Shown here piece by piece: positions 46,400-57,130 of a stretch of DNA of 64,000 nt. The stretch spans positions 146,948,597-147,012,596 of the forward strand of contig CM061132.1 of NCBI GenBank assembly GCA_030789695.1. The letters run 5' to 3'. Each line of letters starts with the position of its first letter. Position 1 is the first letter of the stretch. Both the position numbers and the translations under genes were made by a program. The stretch comes from Scilla litardierei (lineage: Eukaryota; Streptophyta; Magnoliopsida; Asparagales; Asparagaceae). The notes under the pieces were generated by a model, which saw nothing but the letters and a program-made list of their open reading frames with translations, did no database searches and was not told where the DNA came from.

Positions 46400-47342
46400 A
46401 TGGTAGCCTTCTTTCCCAACATCAGTTCTCCAGGTTTTGGATGGCAATTAGAAAGTAAGATCAATGAGCTCCAGGATGAACTTATTGCCTACTACTCCCC
46501 TAAGCAGCAAGGCACATCAAACAACTCGATCACATCCTCCCCTCGTCCACAAGAGTTCGATTCTCAACACCTTAACCACCCGAGCAATCCAAGCAATGAC
46601 CATCCTAACTCTATGAGGAGGTCAATCCACAATGAGTATGAGCGTGATCGGAGGAAGAAACTAAATGGCTTGTATTGCTCCCTTCGTAACCTTCTTCCAG
46701 AGGCTGACCAAAGTGTATGCGTTCAGGATTGTCAATCCCTTGTGCTTCTTGAAGCATCCCTTCTCTTTTTTCAACTTACATACATACCTGCAAGCTAACT
46801 CCATCGTTTGTACAGAAGAAATTGAGTATTCCATGCACCATCACTGGTGTACTGAAATACATACCTGAGTTGCAAAGCCAGATTGAAAGGCTGACAAGGA
46901 AGAAGGAGGACATTCTGTTGGGGATGTCGAAGCGAGAACGCCTTTCGAGTTTCACAAATGATCAAAAGGTTGTTGCTGGTCCAGTGATTTCAGCAACATG
47001 TCTCAATAGAATGGAGGTCATGGTACAGATTTGTGTCAAGAACAGAAGTGAAACGATTCCTTTATCGAAGGTTGTAAAGATATTGGAAGGAGAGGGTCTT
47101 CAGATCATGAATGCCTCAACCCTCTCAACATATGCAGATGAAACCTTCTACAGTCTACATCTTCAGGTTAGATCTTTTCAAGAATGATTTCTTTGTTAAA
47201 GAGTGCTGAAGTTTATATAACGAATGATTTATTTTGACAGGCAAAGGATGTCATAAGGATAGAGGAAGAGCGCTATTGTATGCATCTGATTAGTGTTCTA
47301 AAGAAACAAGCACCTGTAAGCTTCATCAGCTTCTATACTTAA
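46400..47342 (+). CDS. bHLH transcription factor, subgroup Ib (ORG2/ORG3, IRO2-like), second tandem copy
   Basis: Three exons, 46400-46714, 46816-47166 and 47241-47342, total 255 aa. The ATG at 46400 is chosen over an in-frame ATG at 46373 because it matches the N-terminus of the first copy (MVAFFPNISS beside MVSISPSISS) and lies in a better position after the TATA box. The basic region has H77, E81 and R85 in HNEYERDRRKK. Helix 2 opens KKLSIPCTITGVLKYIPELQ and the C-terminal region has VISATCLNRMEVMVQIC. Intron positions and phases equal those of the copy at 35979, which shows tandem duplication. The last exon ends differently (VLKKQAPVSFISFYT). Expected role: nuclear regulator of iron-deficiency genes, by family inference. 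Confidence 0.92.
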
Positions 47343-48043
47343 AATTTTAAGAGGGACTGTTTATAGTGATATATACGCTTATGGCAATAAAAAAGCATCC
47401 GATAAGTATTAAAGGTAAACAATCAAAGAAGTGAGATTCTTTGGCTACTTATACCGTGTTGTTGAAGTGCTTGAGTTTGTCTATCAGAAGCAGTTTACTT
47501 ACCAAAAACTTCCTTTTGCCTAGATTATTTTTAAGTGGGGAGGATTTTAATCTATAGATGACTGGAAACAAAGGTGTATCATTGTTTCTTGTAACTAAAT
47601 ATAAAGTCATGAGTGAAATCCAACAAAATTTTAAAAAAAATTGGAGAGATTATGTGTCACAAGAAAAGAAAAGAATACAATGAATTTTAATTTCATTGGT
47701 TCTTAGATACCCGGTTTGAAATCTCAGTATCAGTCACAGTCCCTATTTCTGTTGTTTGGTACCAATATTCAGAGTTTCAGTGGTTCCAACAGTAATCAAG
47801 CAAATAATATTGGCAGTATAGATGTCTTTACAATTGGCAGTATAGATCGCTTTAAAACATTTTACAGATAACACAAAAAACATAATTGGCAGTTTTTGGC
47901 ATGCTTTTTTTGGGAATAATTGACAAAAATTACCCATAAGTTTTGACTAAAACTTGTACAATCCAGTAGTTGATGCAGGACAAAGATTTCTAGGTTAACA
48001 CGCTATGTGGATTATTGATCTTACTTACGTGAATAAACTTATT
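47343..48043. other. 3' flank of second bHLH gene; no gene seen
   Basis: AT-rich. It probably contains the 3' UTR. The word TTGGCAGTATAGAT occurs twice near 47811 and 47835. It ends at the GTGAT target site of element A. Confidence 0.5.
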
Positions 48044-48048
48044 GTGAT

Positions 48049-48158
48049 TATTGAGTGTCATTGTATTGGGTGTGTGTGTAAAGAAAAGCAAGGGATAATA
48101 TAAATACATGAAGGGTTAGCTCATTTGGGGCTAATCACTATTTTCCCAAAAGACTACA
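48049..48158 (+). repeat. Element A 5' LTR
   Basis: 110 bp. A TATA-like AATATAAATAC lies near 48098. It is identical to 53142-53251 and is one of the shortest LTRs expected for an autonomous plant copia. Confidence 0.95.
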
Positions 48159-48619
48159 TGGTATCAGAGCCAAACACCAAAAAACCCTAGCCCTAAAAAA
48201 CCCTAAAACCCAAAAAACAGCCGCCTGCTTGCCGTGCCGCGACCCTTCCTTCGTATCGACGCCGCCGCCGCAGCCGCCGCAGCAGCAGCAGCAGCCGCCT
48301 ACTGCGCAGGCTTCCGCAGCCGCCGCCGCCGCCTGCTGCGCAGGCCTCCGTCGCCGCCGCCGCCTGCTGCACAGGCCGCCGCCTCTGCCGCAGCTGATTC
48401 GCTGCTGCCTTGCCGCGCGCTGCCGCCGCTGATTCTCATTCTCTGCTGATTCTCTGCTACAAAGGAGAATCCTAAAAAAAACCCTAACCCTAGATCTATG
48501 GTCGAGCCATGAAGATGACTCCATAGATTTACGGTTAGGGTATGACCTAGAAGAGGAGAAGGAGAAGTGGATCTGCGGATCTAAGAAGGGAGAAAGGAGA
48601 GATCTACGGATCTGGAGAG

Positions 48620-51600
48620 ATGGGGGACAATCTTACCTCAGCTGACATGAAGGCCTTCATTGGGGAGATAACGAAGCTGCTTGCTTCGAAGGAGTTGGGA
48701 TCCTCGAGTGGATCGATGCCTTCACGACCTGTGCAGAAGCTGGAATTGATGCCCAATGATGTGAAATTGGAAGGGACGAAGAATTACCTCAGTTGGTCCA
48801 GGAGAGTGCTTCTCATCCTGAAGTCCAAGGGGTTAGAAGGCGTTGTTCTGGGTTCATGCAAGGAACCGGCAGATAAGGATGGGGATGATTGGAAAGTCTG
48901 GAGCACCACCAACTCACTGGTGGCTGCTTGGTTGATGACATCGATGGTCCCACCCATTGCTGGGATGGTGGAGGCCATAGAGAGTGCTGCTGGGATATGG
49001 AGTATGGTGGAGAAAATGTATTCTGGAGCAGGGAATGTGATGCTCATGATGGAGGTGCAGGGCAAGGTCGACACCTTGAAGCAGGGGGAGATGTCTATTC
49101 TAGCCTACTCTGCGGAGTTGAAAAGGCTGTGGTCAGAGTTAGACCACTATGACCCTATTGATCTGCCTGATCCTAGGAGTGCGGCGATACACAAGAAGTG
49201 GGTGGAGCGTAGGCGTGTGACACATTTCCTGAGGAACCTGAGTGGAGACTTTGAGGTCAGGAGGGCGAGTATGTGTCACTTATCCTCCATCCCATCTCTG
49301 GAGGAGGCCATAGCTGCAATGGCACAGGAGGAGACCAGACTAAGAGTTATGAAGGATGAGGGTACTCAGGTCACTCGGGCTGCACTGGCTGTACCGGCAG
49401 TAGCAGCAGTGAGCGAGGATCGAGAGTGCTACACCTGTGGGGTGAAGGGGCACCTGAGCTTTAACTGCCCTCAGAAGGGTAGTGGACGAGGACGTGGCAC
49501 TGGAGGCAGAGGAGGAGGTCGTTGGGGCCATGGAGGCCGTGGACGAGGTCGCGGCGGCCCACGGGCCAACTTTGCTACCGCTGATGGACGACAGGAGACA
49601 GTGATGATTGAGGCTACGCCAGCTGAGGAGTCAGACCTAGAGCAGCGGAGACAGTCCAGGTCTACTACTGAGAGCTCGGAGAGTCATGCAGACCAGACTG
49701 GGGATATTGCCTCGCCATTCGGTAACTTTGCCCACTTCGTTCACACAGGCTCAGGTAACCGAGTAGCCCTTTCATGTAGAGATCATATAGAGTGTATTAT
49801 TGACTCAGGTGCATCTAGTCATGTGTCAGGAGCATATAGACAGTTTTCCACTTATAAACCACATACCATTCATGAAACTGTTCAGACAGCTGATGGCACA
49901 TCCCAACCCATTAGAGGGATTGGTACTATTCAGTGCACTCCCTCCATACGCCTCTCTTCAGTCCTTCACGTCCCATCTTTTCCAGTCAACCTCTTATCTG
50001 TTGGCTCTATTGTTGATGACCTCGACTGTAGCATTACTTTTGACTCTACTCATTGTGTGTTGCAGGAAAGGAAGACTGGGAGGATGCTTGGGACTGGCGT
50101 CAGGCGTGATGGACTGTGGTATCTTGACAGAGCTAGTGGAGATGCTGCACTGGCTGTCGTTGGTGGAGAGAAGGAAAGAGATATACTTTTGTTACATTGT
50201 CAGTTGGGACACTTGCCTTTTGATATTTTGAGTAAAATGTATCCCGATGTTTTGAATAGAGTGAATGAAATGAATTTGAAATGTGATGCATGTGAATTTG
50301 GGAAACACACTAGGACGTCATATCCTAGTGTGGGGATGAGGAGTGTAGAGAGATTTCATCTTATTCACTCAGATGTTTGGGGGCCCTGCCCAGTGACTTC
50401 AGTAAGTGGGTTCAGGTGGTTTATCACCTTCATAGATTGTCATTCTCGGATGACATGGCTTTATATGATGAAAAACAAAGGCGAAGCGTTGAAGTGTTTT
50501 CAGGACTTCCATAGAAGTGTTAGAAATGTGTATGAGGCCAAGATCCGTGTCTTGAGAACGGATAATGGGACAGAGTATGTAAACAGGGAGTTTGCATCTT
50601 ACCTATCTGAGAGTGGGATAACTCATCAAACCACTTGTCCCAACACCCCCCAACAGAACGGAGTTGCTGAAAGGAAAAATAGACACTTGTTGGAGGTAAC
50701 TAGGTCACTCATGCTCACCATGAATGTACCTAAGATATTGTGGAGTGAAGCAGTGATGACAGCCACATATCTTATCAACAAGATGCCTTCACGGATCCTT
50801 GGTATGAAGTCTCCATGTGAGATTCTTATGGGAAAGAACACTTTTGTAGTTCCACCAAAAGTGTTTGGATGCACATGCTTTGTGAGGGATCATAGACCTT
50901 CTGTGGGGAAGCTGGATGCTCAGGCAATTAAATGCATATTTGTTGGGTATCCTTCAAATCAGAAAGGCTATAGGTGTTGGAGTCCCTCAGAAAGAAGGCT
51001 GTTTGTGAGCATGGATGTGACGTTCAGGGAGACTGAGCCTTTTTATGGAGGACTGACAGATTCTACATCAGTATTTGATACTGGTGCCTCTCCAAACACA
51101 GGAGGAGCTGGTCGAGAGGGGGAAACTGATGACAGGAGGGTAGTGGTTGGACTTATACCGTGTCCTGTCAGGCCTACTGGTACTGGTCCTGATAGCAGGG
51201 AGGAGGAAAGGACCTTGGTAGAAGAAGAGGAAGACAGGTTGTACGGCAGGAAATATAGCAGGAGACAGAAGGATAGTCATGGCGATGGAGAACAACATGA
51301 AGACATCTTCCCCACTGAAGAACCACTAGCTCCTCAGCCACATGTCGAGATTGATCAGTCTATCATGCCTGCTCGAGTCCCGACTTCCTTACTGCCTTCC
51401 TCTCCTATCACGGATGGTAACCTTTCTTTGCCTTCCTCTAGTTTAGATCTTCCACTTGCATCTCGTAGGGAGCCTCGTATCAATGCCGGAAGGCCTCCTG
51501 TACGGTATGGATATGAGACTGATATTGCTAATCATGTCTCCTATGCATCTCTTACACCTGCATATAGGGCTATCATTGCATCCTTACAGTCTATCCCTAT

Positions 51601-53134
51601 ACCAAGTGATTGGCGAGTGGCAAAGCAACATCCCCAGTGGAAGAAAGCAATGCTCGAAGAACTTGAGGCACTGGAGAAGAACAAGACATGGAGACTTGTC
51701 TCACTTCCAGCAGGGAAGAAAGCTGTGGGCTGCAAGTGGGTATTCACAATAAAGCAAACTGCAGAAGGGAAGGTGGACAGGTACAAGGCGAGGCTGGTTG
51801 CCAAGGGCTACAGTCAGACTTATGGGATTGATTATGATGAGACATTTGCCCCAGTGGCAAAGATGAGTACTGTGAGAGTACTGATATCCTGTGCAGCGAA
51901 TTTTGGATGGAAATTGCATCAGTTGGATGTAAAAAATGCCTTCTTACATGGAGACTTAGAGAAGGAGATATACATGGAGATTCCACCTGGCTTTAGTACA
52001 CAACAAACGATGGGAAAGGTGTGTAGACTGGACAAGTCTTTGTATGGGCTGAAGCAATCTCCAAGGGCATGGTTCGACAGATTCAGGCGTGCAGTCATCA
52101 CTATGGGCTACAAGCAGAGTAATGGTGATCATACTGTATTCTATAGACATTCAGGACAGCGGATTACTCTTTTGGCTGTATGTGTGGATGATATCATTAT
52201 CACTGGAGATGATGAAGAGGGAATCTCTCACTTGAAGGTAAGGTTGGCGAGAGAATTTGAGGTCAAGGACCTTAGACAGTTGTGGTATTTCCTTGGACTG
52301 GAGATTGCCAGGTCGAGAAAGGGAATAGTTCTCTCACAAAGGAAGTATGCCCTGGATTTACTGGCTGAGACTGGTATGTTGGGGTGTCGTCTAGCAGTTA
52401 CTCCTATTGATCAGAATCATAGGTTGCATTCACAATCAGGGGAGCCAATAGACAAAGAAAGGTACCAGAGACTTGTTGGACGCCTTATCTACTTGTGCCA
52501 TACCAGACCTGACATTGCCTATGCTATCAGTGTGGTAAGTAGATACATGCATGATCCTAGGACTGGACATATGGAGGCAGTCTTCAGGATACTGAGGTAT
52601 CTGAAGAATAGCCCAGGAAAAGGCATATTATTTGGTAGTCATGGTCACATGAATGTGACAGGCTACTGTGATGCGGATTGGGCCAGTTGCCTAGATGATA
52701 GGAGATCGACCTCGGGCTACTGTGTGTTTGTTGGGGGCAACTTGGTCTCTTGGCGCAGCAAGAAGCAGGATTTAGTGGCTCGTTCCACTGCAGAGGCAGA
52801 GTATCGTGCTATGGTGCTTAGTACCTGTGAGATGATCTGGTTGAGATCACTCCTACATGAGCTACGCCTGCTGAGAGAAGGACCATTGCGGTTGTTGTGT
52901 GATAACAAGTCAGCAATTAATATTGCCAACAACCCAGTGCAACATGATAGAACGCAGCACATAGAGATTGACAGGTTCTTCATTAAAGAGAGACTGGACA
53001 AGAAACAGTTGGAGATCTCATATATTACCTCTGGACAGCAACTAGCAGATTGCCTTACAAAGGGGTTGAACTCTAAAGGAGTAGAGGATGCTTGTAACAA
53101 GATGGGCATGATAAATATCTTTTGCTCATCTTGA
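48620..53134 (+). CDS. Copia gag-pol polyprotein, 1504 aa (element A)
   Basis: A single frame encodes the domains in copia order: gag capsid (about 1-250), CCHC knuckle from C270 (CYTCGVKGHLSFNC), RGG-rich stretch (about 285-320), protease with D395-S-G, and GAG-pre-integrase HCQLGHLPF (about 525). The integrase catalytic triad is D585, D648 and E684 (D-D-35-E spacing). RT has AFLHGDLEKEIYM and CVDD at 1188-1191, and RNase H has CDAD near 1350 plus LLCDNKSAI. Both catalytic RT aspartates (1190, 1191) are present, but the preceding Tyr of YVDD is Cys. Nearby DLGQLGYFLG of element B reads DLRQLWYFLG here. Length and domain set are complete for an autonomous element; the RT changes may reduce activity. 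Confidence 0.95.
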   Translation: MGDNLTSADMKAFIGEITKLLASKELGSSSGSMPSRPVQKLELMPNDVKLEGTKNYLSWSRRVLLILKSKGLEGVVLGSCKEPADKDGDDWKVWSTTNSLVAAWLMTSMVPPIAGMVEAIESAAGIWSMVEKMYSGAGNVMLMMEVQGKVDTLKQGEMSILAYSAELKRLWSELDHYDPIDLPDPRSAAIHKKWVERRRVTHFLRNLSGDFEVRRASMCHLSSIPSLEEAIAAMAQEETRLRVMKDEGTQVTRAALAVPAVAAVSEDRECYTCGVKGHLSFNCPQKGSGRGRGTGGRGGGRWGHGGRGRGRGGPRANFATADGRQETVMIEATPAEESDLEQRRQSRSTTESSESHADQTGDIASPFGNFAHFVHTGSGNRVALSCRDHIECIIDSGASSHVSGAYRQFSTYKPHTIHETVQTADGTSQPIRGIGTIQCTPSIRLSSVLHVPSFPVNLLSVGSIVDDLDCSITFDSTHCVLQERKTGRMLGTGVRRDGLWYLDRASGDAALAVVGGEKERDILLLHCQLGHLPFDILSKMYPDVLNRVNEMNLKCDACEFGKHTRTSYPSVGMRSVERFHLIHSDVWGPCPVTSVSGFRWFITFIDCHSRMTWLYMMKNKGEALKCFQDFHRSVRNVYEAKIRVLRTDNGTEYVNREFASYLSESGITHQTTCPNTPQQNGVAERKNRHLLEVTRSLMLTMNVPKILWSEAVMTATYLINKMPSRILGMKSPCEILMGKNTFVVPPKVFGCTCFVRDHRPSVGKLDAQAIKCIFVGYPSNQKGYRCWSPSERRLFVSMDVTFRETEPFYGGLTDSTSVFDTGASPNTGGAGREGETDDRRVVVGLIPCPVRPTGTGPDSREEERTLVEEEEDRLYGRKYSRRQKDSHGDGEQHEDIFPTEEPLAPQPHVEIDQSIMPARVPTSLLPSSPITDGNLSLPSSSLDLPLASRREPRINAGRPPVRYGYETDIANHVSYASLTPAYRAIIASLQSIPIPSDWRVAKQHPQWKKAMLEELEALEKNKTWRLVSLPAGKKAVGCKWVFTIKQTAEGKVDRYKARLVAKGYSQTYGIDYDETFAPVAKMSTVRVLISCAANFGWKLHQLDVKNAFLHGDLEKEIYMEIPPGFSTQQTMGKVCRLDKSLYGLKQSPRAWFDRFRRAVITMGYKQSNGDHTVFYRHSGQRITLLAVCVDDIIITGDDEEGISHLKVRLAREFEVKDLRQLWYFLGLEIARSRKGIVLSQRKYALDLLAETGMLGCRLAVTPIDQNHRLHSQSGEPIDKERYQRLVGRLIYLCHTRPDIAYAISVVSRYMHDPRTGHMEAVFRILRYLKNSPGKGILFGSHGHMNVTGYCDADWASCLDDRRSTSGYCVFVGGNLVSWRSKKQDLVARSTAEAEYRAMVLSTCEMIWLRSLLHELRLLREGPLRLLCDNKSAINIANNPVQHDRTQHIEIDRFFIKERLDKKQLEISYITSGQQLADCLTKGLNSKGVEDACNKMGMINIFCSS

Positions 53135-53141
53135 GGGGGAG

Positions 53142-53251
53142 TATTGAGTGTCATTGTATTGGGTGTGTGTGTAAAGAAAAGCAAGGGATAATATAAATAC
53201 ATGAAGGGTTAGCTCATTTGGGGCTAATCACTATTTTCCCAAAAGACTACA
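53142..53251 (+). repeat. Element A 3' LTR
   Basis: 110 bp, preceded by GAGGGGGAG and followed by GTGAT. Confidence 0.95.
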
Positions 53252-53256
53252 GTGAT

Positions 53257-56200
53257 AGATGTTGTTAATATGCTAGAAATCTATAACTCAAAAGGACTGG
53301 CCTTAATATTCACGAGCCTAACAAATTTAGACATATATCCATCTATTGTTTTGACCGATGTGAGACTAAACTTATTTCTAAATCATTACCATACTACCTA
53401 CTTTAGATGCTCGAAAGGATACAATACTAACCCTAACCAATCAATATATTGGCTCGTATCCGCTCATGCCCAAGCAACACTACATGTTATGTCTCATCAA
53501 AGCTACATATGAGAATCAGGTCGCACTCCGAGCCAAAACAAAAAACATGTAAAATTTGCAAACGAATCAAGTCTCTTTATTTCCTTGTCATACCACCTAC
53601 TTTAAGCACTCAAAAGGATACGAAAAATGTTTAAACCCGGAAAATAACAAAACAAACCTTGACAAATTCCACTTTGGATCATATCCACTTGAGCCCAACC
53701 AACACTGAAGGAGATGTGTCTTACCAAAGCTTCACAGGCAAATCAGCAAAAGAACAATAAGTAAAGTTTGCAAATGAATTAAGTCATGACATATGACGAA
53801 TGAGGTCCTACCCAAAGCCAAAGCACGACAACATGTATCGTAGTGTATGAAAGCTTTGCCTCAAGTGCAAATAACCATGTAGGAACAAAGTCTCGATGTA
53901 AAAGACATGTAAAAGGTGTCACATTAAGCTTAAGCACTCATGGGAGCAAATAGAGTCTTGAAGCCAATGACCATACATCCTTAAACAAAGACCCATCGAA
54001 CCACTGATTCCGATACCAATTTGTAAGAGCGGTAGGTCTAACAAAAGGGAACTAGATCTACTAACTATGATGTATGTGACTAATATACGTGAAAGCTATA
54101 ATGACACAAAATGTTTAATTCTTTTTGAGTCATGAGTCATAACATATTTAACCATATATCAATCTCTTATTTTAACTGATATGAAACTAAACTCACTCTT
54201 TAATTTCCTGTCATACCATCTGCTTTTAATACTAGAAATGATGCAAGATACAAACCCTAAACTTTGCTTGTTACTAATTATTCAACCTGTTTAGCAAGTT
54301 CAAATAATATCATAGGCGTACATGTTTGTAATAGATTTGATTCAATCTAGTGGTTCACTTAAAACCAATACAATATAAAAGGTTCATTGAGAAGAAAAGA
54401 TGAACCCAATGATATGATTTATTATATGGTTTGTATCAACTATAGTAAAGAGATTAACCCAACTAAACACTCTACTTAATTGTTAACTCTTTTATTATTG
54501 ACTGGATTTCTATTGTGGTCCTTATGAACTTCAGGAAAAAGGACTTTTGTCTTAGATAGTTTCTTCGAAATGTTGATCATTAAATTACGATTCTTACACT
54601 CGTTACAAATAAGAGTTCAAGTTCAAATTGTTTTCTATTTATCGTTTTTTCCAACAATTAAACCATGATATCTCTTGGCCTTCATAACCAAGTACTTACG
54701 GTGTCGACTATTTTGTTGGAAGTATTGGCATGCTTTGAATCCAATCAGATAAGGCCGTTAAGCTTTACAAAGAGTTGTTGGTGAGGATATTCAAAAATTA
54801 CCCCAAATCCTTCCTCATCTTATGACCTTCAAAGGGAAAGATGACTAGAGAGCTGTCTTTCAATTTAGAAGCATGTAAGAATTAAACGATATGATAGTTT
54901 TATGTGACTGAAATGGGCACAACCAGGTGTTTGATCTCTGAGAGTAATTAGTTGTAAACCGATGTGCACAAGCAAAAACGAGAGAGAAATCAAAGATCAC
55001 TAAAAAGATGATCACATGACTTCTTATTCGAAGATAAAACAAATCCAGACATTTGCTGCAATAAGGACATCTAAGGCATCATAATAATAAAGTGACTGTA
55101 GCCATAAGTGGCATCAAACTGAATTCACATCAAGATCACAAAAAATCCAAAATGAAGAAATTTTCATTTTTTATTGATCAAAGTACCAATGAATGTCCCC
55201 CCCCCAAAAAAAAATAGAGACATTTCTCCATACCTTAATGCCCGGGAAACTAAATGAAACAAAAAGAATCTTGTATAAATCTAGAAGATTTGCTTTCAAC
55301 ATTTGAGCATAAAAAAGAGTTGACACATTTGAGTAACTTAAAAATATGATACTCTTGTATGCAATATTTTTTCCATATACTCTTGATTTTGAAATCTAAA
55401 TGAAATAACTATGATATTTCCATTCATCGGTATGACTATCTAAAAATCATGAATGTTTGTGTGGGCATAAGTAAATCATGAATAGGAGTAGTTTAGACAT
55501 TAGAAGATAGTTGAAAATTACCCAGAATCTTTCCTCATTTTAGTCTTTTGACTTTTGAAAAGAAAGTTAAAAGAGAGAACATTTAGAAACAAGTGAAAAC
55601 TAAGAAATGAAAGGATAGCATATGTCTGTGATTAAATTGAACACAATCCTAGCTTGCAGCTCCAATCAGGTAATAGTTGGGTTTAAAAAGAGGATCCACT
55701 TGAAATGTATCGATTTTAAGTTTATGTCAAGTCAGGGTTAGTTTTTAATAGGTCCATGGCCCAACGCAAAAATGAATTTGGTTTGGTTTTGACCTATACT
55801 TGCCCTATATAACTATGGATCGGATTTGGAGGGAGTAAAACTCAAGTTAAATCTGGAATGGATTCGGGTTTACATATCCCAAGTGCAACCATGTAGAGTC
55901 TAGGTTCTTAGGATGCATCAATATCCTTTCTTCTCCATATTAACCCTTTTATGCAACCTTTACGTTTCATATGATAAATTGACAAGAAACAGTTTATCAT
56001 AAGTCATGTAATATGGCCCTGATGAGTCATCCAATCTCACACAATCACCTATATGTTAAAAGAAACGCTAAACTGACATCAAATTCTTATCACAAGTGTG
56101 AAGAAAATAGTTTCACATTGAATAGAACAGAAAAAAAGACATGAATAAATATGTGAAAGTTGGGGCTTTAACTAACAGGTTTGAGTTAGAGTAAGGCAAC

Positions 56201-56359
56201 TAGCATTATGCCTTCAGCACACTGTGAGTCGCTTGATCATATTACTGTTTAATTCTAACATGAGATTAGAGCCACGTGTTTAAAAATCATATAAATCAGT
56301 TTTATTAGTTCTCATTTTTTTTCAAACTCAAGGGAAATCCCCCTGAGTTTAAGGGGAGA
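53257..56359. other. Intergenic repeat debris; no gene seen
   Basis: Diverged copies of one repeat at about 53270-53430 and 54115-54255 match 37290-37440. A PBS-like ATACCAATTTGT on the opposite strand at about 54022 suggests an old minus-strand LTR element. At 56251-56273, AATTCTAACA followed by TGAGATTAGAGCC looks like an LTR end plus a degenerate Met-tRNA primer site. The remainder is AT-rich without usable ORFs. A C-run followed by an A-run lies at about 55197-55214. Confidence 0.45.
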
Positions 56360-56697
56360 TGTTATGAAAATAGCTGCACTTTGGAAAGAATAGAAAAGAT
56401 AAAAACTATATTGAAACCTGATTCTCTACCTAAAGGCTTAAGATTTTGGGATACGTCTCAAATGTCTTCGTCAATTATACTTAGCATGTGGTCCATGTTC
56501 CTGCTCCATAGGGCTGTGGTTGTTGGCTTGATATACACATGGGCTGCCCATGGTTGTTGCACCAACCAAGGGGGTTGGTGCACCAACCCAATGGGAGGTT
56601 GGTGCACCAACCCCCCTCCCCCCCAATCTAGTATAAAAGGAGGGCAAGTCCTTGGTTATTAGCATAGGAGAATTTGGGAATCCAATTGAGCTTCTAT
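56360..56697 (+). repeat. LTR-like fragment with TATA box, cut by the CACTA end
   Basis: The polypurine AAGGGGAGA is followed by TGTTATGAAAATAG at 56360, the pattern of PPT plus LTR start. A TATA box, GTATAAAAGGAGGG, lies at about 56631. With the PBS-like sequence only about 100 bp upstream (56261), this would be a TRIM-like or internally deleted element. Three copies of the palindrome TTGGTGCACCAACC or its core lie at 56560-56620. The fragment ends exactly where the CACTA terminus begins. Confidence 0.4.
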
Positions 56698-57130
56698 CAC
56701 TACTACAAAATGGACCTTTAACAGCGCTTAAATAAGGTCTTTAATAGCGCTTTACAAGCGCTGTCTATCTCACCGCTGCTAAAGGGGGGGCTGGTTTTAA
56801 TAGCGCTTTACAAGCGCTATTAAAGGGGGCCTTTAACGGCGCTTGTTTGTGCAAGCGCTGTTAAAGGCCCCCCCTTTAACAGCGCTTGTTTGTGCAAGCG
56901 CTATTAAAGGGGGGCCTTTAACAGCGCTTGTTTGTGCAATCGCTGTTAAATGGGTGCCTTTAACAGCGCTTGTTTGTGCAAGCGCTATTAAAGGCCCCCT
57001 TTTAACAGCGCTTGTTTGTGCAAGCGCTGTTAAAGGCCCCCCTTTAACATCGCTTGTTAGTGCAAGCGCTGTTAAAGGTGGGCCTTTAACAGCGCTTGTA
57101 CTAAAGAAGCGTTGTTAAAGGTCACAGATA
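56698..57130 (+). mobile_element. CACTA transposon left end with subterminal hairpin array
   Basis: CACTACTACAAAA at 56698-56710 is the conserved plant CACTA (En/Spm) terminus. It is followed by about nine copies of an inverted repeat, TTTAACAGCGCTTG, then a short loop and CAAGCGCTGTTAAA, separated by G/C runs, to about 57120. Such subterminal repeats are the transposase binding zones of CACTA elements. I find no matching right end (TTTTGTAGTAGTG) in the window, so the element is either truncated or extends beyond 64000. The true right limit is unknown, and no transposase ORF is recognised. Confidence 0.8.

Larger units (their letters stand above)
48049..53251 (+). mobile_element. Complete Ty1/copia retrotransposon with identical 110-bp LTRs (element A)
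   Basis: 5203 bp. The LTRs 48049-48158 and 53142-53251 are identical by eye over 110 bp, beginning TATTGAGTG and ending AGACTACA. The target duplication is GTGAT at 48044-48048 and 53252-53256. The PBS TGGTATCAGAGC at 48159 fits initiator-Met tRNA. A CCG/CAG-rich leader (48230-48430) precedes one uninterrupted ORF. The polypurine tract GAGGGGGAG ends at 53141. Identical LTRs mean the insertion is recent. Same family as element B. The TA..CA ends occur in both, so they are a family trait and not a mutation. Confidence 0.95.

Noticed and set aside
48138..48524. ORFs rich in Ala/Gln/Cys in the element A leader
   Set aside because: They are frames through a CCG/CAG microsatellite in the untranslated leader. 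They are not conserved with element B.
56471..57118. ORFs across the CACTA subterminal array (e.g. repeated LTALVCASA)
   Set aside because: The periodic peptide simply reflects the hairpin repeats.
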